From JBIKLM01 sp044375105 (GTDB taxonomy: Bacteria > Planctomycetota > UBA1135 > GCA-002686595), in NCBI GenBank assembly GCA_044375105.1, contig JBILNK010000211.1, positions 1-6,815 on the forward strand: 6,815 bases of DNA, written 5' to 3'. A program made the translations under genes and the position numbers. Positions 1-5,274 of this stretch are shown here, piece by piece. The notes below the pieces were generated by a model, which was not told the DNA's origin, made no database searches, and saw nothing but the letters and a program-made list of their open reading frames with translations. The first letter of the stretch is position 1. Each line of letters starts with the position of its first letter.

Positions 1-255
1 GGACAGGAGCAGCGCCGCCTCCGGCCGGCGCTCGGCCAAGGCGGCGCGCTCCTCCGCGCCGCGCCCCAGGGGCACCAGGTGACGCGCCAAGGGGCCGTCG
101 GCCAGGACCGGCGCCAGATGACGCCGCACCCCGATCCACAGCCGCTCGAAGCGCCGCTCGGCCGCGGCCGCCTCCAGGATCGGCGTGGCCATCACCAGAT
201 CGCCGAGCCAGTTGGGAGCGCGGATCCACAGGGAGCGCGGCGCAGCGGCGGCCAT
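1..255 (-). CDS. waaF: ADP-heptose:LPS heptosyltransferase (WaaF-like, GT9), N-terminal part, runs off the window
   Basis: The first 85 residues of a glycosyltransferase family 9 protein are visible; the rest lies beyond the left edge. Family members transfer L-glycero-D-manno-heptose from ADP-heptose to the LPS inner core on the cytoplasmic face of the inner membrane. The recognisable signature is RAPNWLGD at residues 12-19, followed by VMATP (21-25), the nucleotide-sugar transferase N-terminus typical of heptosyltransferase II. Residues 61-85 (VPLGRG... then ALLLS) fit the next strand-helix unit. The ATG at 255 is chosen because this family begins only a few residues before the first beta strand; GGAG directly abuts it, a poor ribosome site. 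The reading frame stays open upstream, including a TTG at 291, so the start is not certain. The gene is divergent from the dehydrogenase pair. WaaF versus another GT9 heptosyltransferase cannot be settled from this fragment. Confidence 0.8.
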   Translation of the reverse strand, partial: MAAAAPRSLWIRAPNWLGDLVMATPILEAAAAERRFERLWIGVRRHLAPVLADGPLARHLVPLGRGAEERAALAERRPEAALLLS

Positions 256-343
256 CTCCGCATCGGACGCGGCGACGGGGTCCGCTGTCAACCCATGCGC
301 ACGGGAGGAGCGCCGCGGAGCGCTATGCTGCTGCGCTCTCCCT

Positions 344-366
344 CCCCCGGGCGTTCGCCCGAGGGG
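344..366 (+). promoter_or_regulatory. Hairpin in the leader of the first glutamate dehydrogenase gene
   Basis: CCCC (344-347) and CGGGC (348-352) pair with GCCCG (357-361) and GGGG (363-366) around a GTTC loop, with one bulged A at 362. This makes nine GC pairs, 49 bases before the ATG at 416. It lies in the 160-base gap between two divergent genes. It may be a leader stem or only a product of the GC-rich composition. I saw no convincing sigma-70 promoter beside it. Confidence 0.35.
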
Positions 367-415
367 CCCGCTCCCCAACCCGCTCGGCGGCCCCGCCGCC
401 CGGCCCCCCTCCCCC

Positions 416-1702
416 ATGTCGACTGACACCTCAGTCGCCCCGCACGCGACCCTCCAGGACGAGTTCAACCCGTTCCTGGCGATGGCCGAGCGTTTCGACA
501 TCGCCGCCGACCTGCTCAAGCTCGACCAGGGCACGCGCGACGTGCTGCGCGAGCCGGACCGCGAGCTGACCGTGTCCCTACCGGTGGTCATGGACGACGG
601 CCGCATCCAGGTCTTCAAGGGCTATCGGGTGCAGCACAACATCGCGCGCGGACCGGCCAAGGGCGGCATCCGCTTCGACAAGCACGTCAACCTCGACGAG
701 GTGCGCGCCCTGGCGGCCTGGATGACCTGGAAGTGCTCGGTGGTGAACGTGCCCTTCGGCGGCGGCAAGGGCGGGGTGATCTGCGATCCGGGCAAGATGA
801 GCAAGGGCGAGCTGGAACGCCTGATGCGGCGCTACACGACCAGCATCATGGATATCCTGGGGCCCGACCGGGACGTGCCGGCGCCGGACATGAACACCGG
901 CGAACAGCACATGGCCTGGCTGATGGACACCTACTCGATGCACGTGCGCCGCTCGACCACCGCGGTCGTGACCGGCAAGCCGCTCAGCATCGGCGGATCC
1001 AAAGGCCGCACGGAAGCCACCGGCCGCGGCGTGATGATCGTGGCCCGCGAAGCGCTCAAGACCCTCGGCCTGCGCCCGGAAAACTGCCGGGCCGTGGTGC
1101 AGGGCTCAGGCAACGTGGGCGGCATCGGCGCCCAGCTGCTGCACCGCGAGGGCTACAAGATCCTCTCGATCAGCGACATCCACGGCGCGATCTACAACGA
1201 GAAGGGCCTCGACATGCCTGCGGTGCAACGCTGGCTGCTCGAGCACCGCACCCTGCAGGGCTACAAGGAAGCCCAGTACATCAGCGGCGCCGAGCAACTC
1301 GAGCTCGAGTGCGACGTGCTGGCGCCCTGCGCCACCGAAAACCAGATCACGTCGAAGAACGTCTCCAAGATCCGCGCCAAGCTGATCGTCGAGGGCGCCA
1401 ACGGCCCGACGACCGCCAAGGCCGACAAGGTGCTGGACGAGCGCGGCATCCTGGTGGTGCCCGACATCCTGGCCAACGCCGGCGGCGTGACGGTGTCCTA
1501 CTTCGAGTGGGTCCAGAACCGCATGGGCTACTACTGGACCGAGGAGATCGTCAACTCGCGCCTCGAGCAGTCGATGATGGCCGCGTACTACGACGTCGAC
1601 AAGTACCGCAAGAAGTACGACGTCTCGATGCGCATCGCCGCCTACGTGCTGGCGATCGAGCGCGTGGCCCAGGTCTATCGCCTGCGCGGCATGCTGTCCT
1701 GA
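416..1702 (+). CDS. gdhA: Glutamate dehydrogenase, Glu/Leu/Phe/Val family, catalytic copy
   Basis: A 428-residue cytoplasmic enzyme, the usual length for hexameric bacterial glutamate dehydrogenases, interconverting L-glutamate and 2-oxoglutarate plus ammonium. The substrate domain comes first: K82 in KGGIR and S361 in GGVTVS match the residues that hold the glutamate side chain (K89 and S380 in Clostridium symbiosum), K106 in MTWK matches the alpha-carboxylate lysine (K113), K118 in PFGGGKGG is the catalytic lysine (K125), and D158 in APDMNT is the catalytic aspartate (D165). The Rossmann domain follows, with ATGRG (T202), GSGNVG at 230-235 and D254 at the end of the next strand, which suggests NAD rather than NADP. 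N329 (EGANGP) and N354 (NAGG) are intact. The ATG at 416 is preferred over upstream in-frame starts because the preceding 77 codons read as low-complexity Ala/Pro/Arg sequence. The leader before it is C-rich with no Shine-Dalgarno. It is followed after 207 bases by a degenerate paralog. Confidence 0.95.
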   Translation: MSTDTSVAPHATLQDEFNPFLAMAERFDIAADLLKLDQGTRDVLREPDRELTVSLPVVMDDGRIQVFKGYRVQHNIARGPAKGGIRFDKHVNLDEVRALAAWMTWKCSVVNVPFGGGKGGVICDPGKMSKGELERLMRRYTTSIMDILGPDRDVPAPDMNTGEQHMAWLMDTYSMHVRRSTTAVVTGKPLSIGGSKGRTEATGRGVMIVAREALKTLGLRPENCRAVVQGSGNVGGIGAQLLHREGYKILSISDIHGAIYNEKGLDMPAVQRWLLEHRTLQGYKEAQYISGAEQLELECDVLAPCATENQITSKNVSKIRAKLIVEGANGPTTAKADKVLDERGILVVPDILANAGGVTVSYFEWVQNRMGYYWTEEIVNSRLEQSMMAAYYDVDKYRKKYDVSMRIAAYVLAIERVAQVYRLRGMLS

Positions 1703-1909
1703 GGCGCGGCCGCCGCCGGGCGCTCCCCGCAGGGCCCCGGCGCGGCGCAACGGCGCCCCGGTCCGGTACCCGCCGGGCCAAGCCTTGGACCTGCCAGCCG
1801 CGCTGCGCCGGCCGAATCGCGCAACCCCCGCCGCACCCTCCGCCCAGCGAGTCCGCCCGATCGCGCTGGCCCGCTCCCCGGTCTCCCCCGCTCCCCAAGC
1901 CCGTCCCCC
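1703..1909. other. Gap between the two dehydrogenase genes, with C-rich leader repeats
   Basis: This 207-base stretch is extremely GC-rich and I see no gene in it. Its second half is pyrimidine-rich. CCCGCTCCCC occurs at 1870-1879 and again at 1887-1896, 17 bases apart. The second copy extends to a 12-base match (CCCGCTCCCCAA, 1887-1898) with the leader of the upstream gene at 367-378. No terminator with a T-run is visible, so co-transcription of both dehydrogenase genes is possible, but a promoter here cannot be excluded. Confidence 0.4.
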
Positions 1910-3217
1910 GTGCCGTACACCGCCCCCGACGCTGGCGAAGACCTGCTCCCGCCCACGCCGCCGCTGGACGAGGAGTCGCCCTTCGCGACGATGATGACCC
2001 TGTTCGACGAGGCCGCGGAGCAGCTCGGCATCGATCCGGACATGTATCAGATCCTGCGGCGGCCCGACCGCGAGATCACCTACTCGGTGCCGATCAAGCT
2101 CGACTCAGGGCGCACGGCGGTGTTCGAGAGCTTCCGCGTGCAGCACAACCAGGGCCTGGGCCCGTTCCTCGGCCCGCTGCGCCTCGATCCGCACCTCAAG
2201 CTGGACGATCTGCGCGCCCTGGCGGGTTACATGACCTGGAAGTGCTCGCTGGTGGGCATCCCCTTCGGGGGCGCGGCGGGCGGCATCCGCATCTCGGCCA
2301 AGCTGCGCAGCGACCGCGAACTCCAGCGCGCCGTGCGGCGCTACACCGCGGGCCTGCTGGACGTGATCGGCGCGAACACGGACATCTTCGCCCCGGACGT
2401 GGCCACCGACGAGCGCGTCATGGCCTGGGTCATGGATACGGTCAGCGAGCACGTGCGCTACACCGAGACCGGCGTGGTCACGGGCAAGCCGCTGATCCTG
2501 TCGGGCACGCGCGGGCTCGAGGACGGCGCCGCCCAGGGACTGCGCACGATCGTGCGTCTGGCGCTGGAGAGCGCCGGCCTGGCGGCCGACCACCGCCCCA
2601 GCGTGATCGTCCAAGGCATCGGCCGCGTGGGCGGCAACCTGGCGCGCCTGCTCGACGACTCCGGTTCGAAGGTCGTGGGGCTCTCCGACGTGGGCGGCGG
2701 TTACTACAACCCCAAGGGCCTGCCGGTGCGCGAGCTGATCCAACACCGGGCGCAACACGGCAGCCTTGAGGGCCTGCCCGCAGCGGGCGACTGGCTCAGC
2801 AACGACGAGCTGGTGACCATGCCCTGCGATGTCCTGGTGCCCTGCGCAACGGCCAACACGATCCGCTTCGAACAGGCCGGCAAGCTGCAGGCCAAGCTGC
2901 TCGTGGAGGGCGCCCACGGACCGGTTTCCGTGCGTGCCGACCGCGTGTTGGCCCAGCGCGGTATCCCCTGCGTGCCCGACATCCTGGCCAACGCCGGCGG
3001 CGTGCTCTCCAACTACTTCGAGTGGGTCCAAAACCGCCAGGGCCTGACCTGGCTCGAGGACGTGGTCGAGAAGCGCCGCAAGCGCTTCATGACCGAGGCC
3101 TGGAACGCGACCAACGAGCTGGCCAAGCAGAAGGGCGTGCGCCTGCGCACCGCCGCGCACATGCTGGCGGTCAGCCGGGTGGCCAAGGCCGACCAGGTGC
3201 GCGGCACGTATGCTTGA
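1910..3217 (+). CDS. Degenerate glutamate dehydrogenase paralog, probable non-catalytic (regulatory) subunit
   Basis: A 435-residue protein colinear with the upstream dehydrogenase, starting at GTG 1910. This start keeps the N-terminal helix that aligns with the paralog (LDEESPF against LQDEFNPF). The fold landmarks remain: FRVQHN, MTWKCS, APD, VVTGKPL, VPDILANAGG and YFEWVQNR. Key residues are changed, numbered here then in the upstream copy: L87 for K82, P89 for G84, A122-A123 for G117-K118 (PFGGAAGG, so no catalytic lysine), A207 for T202, Q209 for R204, R239 for N233, H336 for N329, and N368 for S361. K111 (alpha-carboxylate lysine) and D163 remain. The frame is intact and GC-rich like its neighbour, so it is not a decaying pseudogene. 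Known parallel: Thermus thermophilus has a hetero-oligomeric enzyme with a regulatory GdhA and a catalytic GdhB, activated by leucine. A similar regulatory role here is inference; an enzyme with altered chemistry is the alternative. Confidence 0.85.
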   Translation: MPYTAPDAGEDLLPPTPPLDEESPFATMMTLFDEAAEQLGIDPDMYQILRRPDREITYSVPIKLDSGRTAVFESFRVQHNQGLGPFLGPLRLDPHLKLDDLRALAGYMTWKCSLVGIPFGGAAGGIRISAKLRSDRELQRAVRRYTAGLLDVIGANTDIFAPDVATDERVMAWVMDTVSEHVRYTETGVVTGKPLILSGTRGLEDGAAQGLRTIVRLALESAGLAADHRPSVIVQGIGRVGGNLARLLDDSGSKVVGLSDVGGGYYNPKGLPVRELIQHRAQHGSLEGLPAAGDWLSNDELVTMPCDVLVPCATANTIRFEQAGKLQAKLLVEGAHGPVSVRADRVLAQRGIPCVPDILANAGGVLSNYFEWVQNRQGLTWLEDVVEKRRKRFMTEAWNATNELAKQKGVRLRTAAHMLAVSRVAKADQVRGTYA

Positions 3218-3220
3218 GAG

Positions 3221-3261
3221 CCAGGACCACGCCTCGGGCGACGCCCGAGGCGTGGTCCTGG
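3221..3261 (+). terminator. Perfect 20-bp inverted repeat after the dehydrogenase pair
   Basis: CCAGGACCACGCCTCGGGCG (3221-3240) is followed by one base and then its exact reverse complement (3242-3261). In RNA this is a stem of about 18 pairs closed by a short loop. It begins four bases after the TGA of the second dehydrogenase gene, so it is well placed as a terminator. The following bases have only scattered T runs, so it may act as a processing or 3'-end stability stem instead. It also forms the left end of the composite repeat shared with the gap at 6178-6371. Confidence 0.65.
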
Positions 3262-3338
3262 GTTGAGTTTGGTTGCTTGGGGCCGCCATTCGGCGGCCCC
3301 AGCGGGAGGGATCGGCGCTGCGCGCCGATCCCTCCCGC
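3221..3338 (-). repeat. Composite three-hairpin repeat, copy A
   Basis: Read on the minus strand, three stems follow in order. Stem I is 3338-3302: 17 perfect pairs with a three-base loop, containing GATCGGCGC. Stem II is 3300-3279: nine pairs GGGGCCGCC/GGCGGCCCC, with a four-base loop. Stem III is 3261-3221, with core CTCGGGC/GCCCGAG. The 50 bases 3320-3271 align without gaps to 6267-6316 on the plus strand at 41 of 50 positions. It sits in a convergent gap, as copy B does. The architecture resembles REP/BIME-type intergenic repeats; the family is not one I can name. Confidence 0.7.
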
Positions 3339-3659
3339 AAAAATGGGTAGCAACAGGGTTTCCTCCCTGCTGGGCGGGTCCGAATGCGATCCGTGGGATT
3401 TCGGGCAGCTGCAGGCGAACAGGGGCAATCGCCTGGATCTGCCCGACGCGCACCGGATTCGCTCCCGGCTCTGGAGCTCCAGGGCCTCGGCGGGGTCTGT
3501 GGACTTGTTTACGGGGACTTCTCGGCTGCTCGGGGAGCTCTGCGATCGCCGCGATCTTCCGAAATTCCCCGTTCGCTTCAGCCTTCTATGCCTGGTGCGC
3601 TGCAGAGAACGGATTCGCACTCGAGGCCAAGGCGCGAAGCAGATGTCGGGGCCGTCGGT
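3339..3659. other. Gene-poor part of the convergent gap between the dehydrogenase pair and selO
   Basis: About 320 bases with no reading frame that resembles a known protein or shows the codon pattern of the neighbours. Base composition looks less GC-extreme than the flanking genes. A 12-base perfect palindrome CTGGAGCTCCAG lies at 3471-3482, with partly paired flanks (CCGGC before, GCC..CGG after). A small stem GATCG/CGATC lies at 3544-3556. I found no tRNA, no recognisable RNA family and no T-tract terminator for selO. Confidence 0.4.
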
Positions 3660-5096
3660 TCAGGTGCCGCAGAAGGTCTCTTCGACGACTTCTTCGGGAC
3701 GGGGGGGCAGCTGCAGGTCGGCGTGCTCCGGCTGGGGGTCGAAGGGCCGGGCCAGCACGGCCCCGAGGCGCTCGAAGGGCCCGAAGTCGCCGGCCACGGC
3801 GGCCTGGATGGCCTGTTCGATGCGGTGGTTGCGCGGGATGTAGGCGGGGTTCGCGGCCTCGAGGTGCGCGCGGCGAAGGACGGGATCCGCACCTTCGGCG
3901 GCCAGGCGCTGGCGCCAGCGCTGCTCGAAGGGCACGAACTCCGCGGGCGTTTCGAATTCCGCTGCGGCCGTGCCCTGGGCCAGGCCGCGGAACGTGCGGG
4001 TGAAATCCGCCTTGCCGGCGGTCATGCGCTGGAGCAGATCTTCGATCAGCGCGCGGTCGCCGCTGTGTTCCGTCTGGAGCCCGAGCTTCCGGCGGAAGCG
4101 GCGCAGCCAGGCGGCTTCGTAGCGCGCTCCGAAGGCTTCGAGGACCGGCGTGGCCCGGGCCACGGCCCGTTCGCGATCGGGATCGATCAGAGGCAGCAGG
4201 GCATTGCCCAGCTGGGCCAGGTTCCAAAGCATCACCTGGGGCTGGTTGCCGTACGCGTAGCGTCCGCGGCGATCGATCGAAGAGAACACCGTGCCGGGGT
4301 GGAAGGCGTCCAGGAACGCGCACGGGCCGTAGTCGATCGTTTCGCCCGAGAGCGAGGTGTTGTCGGTGTTCATCACGCCGTGCACGAAGCCGACCGCCAT
4401 CCAGGCGGCGACCAGCTCGGCCTGCGCCTGGGTCACGGCTTCGAGCAGGCCCAGGGGCCCGGTCGCCCCCGGGTGGTGCCGGGCCAGGGCGTGCTCGACC
4501 AGCAGCCCGAGGGCTTCTAGGTCGTCTCGGGCCGCGAAGTACTGCAGCGTGCCGATGCGCAGGTGGCTGGCGGCCACGCGGGTCAGAATCGCTCCCGGCA
4601 GGGCCGTTTCGCGCTGCACGATCTCGCCGGTCAGGACCGCCGCCAAGGCCCGGGTGGTGGGCACGCCCAGGGCCTGCATGGCCTCGCTGACCAGGTACTC
4701 GCGCAGCACCGGACCGAGCCAGGCACGCCCGTCGCCGGCCCGCGAGAAGGGCGTCGGGCCGCTGCCCTTGAGCTGTAAGTCGCGCCGCCGCCCGGCGCGG
4801 TCCAGGACCTCGCCCAGCAGCAGCGCGCGCCCGTCGCCGAGCTGGGGCACGAAGTGGCCGAACTGGTGCCCGGCATAGGCCTGCGCCAGGGGCTCGGAGC
4901 CCGCCGCGATGCGGTTGCCGGCCAGCACCTCGATGCCCTCCGGGGTCGCCAGCTGCTCCGGGTCGAGTCCCAGCTCCTCGGCCAGCGGGCCGTTGAGCCG
5001 GATCAGGCGCGGGCTCTTGACCGGGGTCGGCGCGGTGCGGGTGTAGAGGCGCGCCGGAAGGCGCGCGTAGGTGTTGTCGAAGGGCAATCGCAGCAT
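3660..5096 (-). CDS. selO: Protein adenylyltransferase SelO (YdiU family)
   Basis: A full-length 478-residue SelO pseudokinase. The family transfers AMP from ATP to Ser, Thr or Tyr of target proteins and is linked to redox homeostasis. Visible features in order are: AYAGHQFGHFVPQLGDGRA (73-91); K110 in LKGSGPTPFSR, the ATP-binding lysine; E133 and E138 in REYLVSEAM; HGVMNTDNTS (239-248); and TIDYGP (253-258). D245, N246 and D255 have the same spacing as the catalytic and metal-binding residues of Pseudomonas syringae SelO (D252, N253, D262). The C-terminus ETFCGT places C476 third from the end, where animal SelO has selenocysteine. The start at 5096 is supported by GAGGA four bases upstream and by length; a longer in-frame extension of 129 codons to 5483 overlaps cysD and is rejected. 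It is divergent from cysD (178-base gap) and convergent with the dehydrogenases. Confidence 0.95.
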   Translation of the reverse strand: MLRLPFDNTYARLPARLYTRTAPTPVKSPRLIRLNGPLAEELGLDPEQLATPEGIEVLAGNRIAAGSEPLAQAYAGHQFGHFVPQLGDGRALLLGEVLDRAGRRRDLQLKGSGPTPFSRAGDGRAWLGPVLREYLVSEAMQALGVPTTRALAAVLTGEIVQRETALPGAILTRVAASHLRIGTLQYFAARDDLEALGLLVEHALARHHPGATGPLGLLEAVTQAQAELVAAWMAVGFVHGVMNTDNTSLSGETIDYGPCAFLDAFHPGTVFSSIDRRGRYAYGNQPQVMLWNLAQLGNALLPLIDPDRERAVARATPVLEAFGARYEAAWLRRFRRKLGLQTEHSGDRALIEDLLQRMTAGKADFTRTFRGLAQGTAAAEFETPAEFVPFEQRWRQRLAAEGADPVLRRAHLEAANPAYIPRNHRIEQAIQAAVAGDFGPFERLGAVLARPFDPQPEHADLQLPPRPEEVVEETFCGT

Positions 5097-5274
5097 GGCT
5101 TCCTCGGGGCGGCGGCGGCCGCTTCCAGCCCTCTGGTCTAGACCCTGGAGGCGCCGCTTGCCACCCGGCAGCGGGCCCAGGGGCGCCAACGAGCACCCCG
5201 CCGAACCTGGCCGGTAGACTTGAGCCGCACTTCCGCCGCCGGCCCAGCCCCTGGGCGCCCCGCCGCCCCCCTCC
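5097..5274. promoter_or_regulatory. Shared divergent control region of selO and cysD
   Basis: This 178-base gap must hold the start signals for both genes. GGTCTAGACC (5135-5144) is a perfect 10-base palindrome and the most operator-like element seen. A stem GCCCAG/CTGGGC with loop CCC lies at 5242-5256, 18 bases before the cysD ATG. TAGACT at 5215-5220 is a weak -10 candidate for cysD without a good -35. No regulator can be named from these features. Confidence 0.4.

Noticed and set aside
263..291. TTGACA on the minus strand (291-286) as a -35 box for the heptosyltransferase gene
   Set aside because: No acceptable -10 element lies at the right distance, and it would put the transcript start at or inside the ATG.
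185..415. A 77-codon N-terminal extension of the first dehydrogenase
   Set aside because: It overlaps the divergent heptosyltransferase start and reads as low-complexity Ala/Pro/Arg sequence not found in the family.
733..2769. A 678-codon plus-strand open frame across both dehydrogenase genes
   Set aside because: It is a shifted frame over two well-supported genes; the product is Arg/Gly/Ala/Pro-rich low-complexity sequence, as expected from the high GC content.
2105..3340. A 411-codon antisense frame over the second dehydrogenase gene
   Set aside because: It mirrors the codon pattern of the sense gene, is rich in His, Ala, Gly and Asp, and matches no family I recognise.
3302..3343. Stem I of copy A plus the adjacent A-run as an intrinsic terminator
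   Set aside because: The A-run lies 3' of the stem on the plus strand, and so 5' of it as T on the minus strand; neither orientation gives a stem followed by T.
3171..3620. A 149-codon minus-strand frame through the convergent gap
   Set aside because: Part of it only translates the repeat hairpins and the end of the dehydrogenase gene in antisense; no domain or ribosome site supports it.
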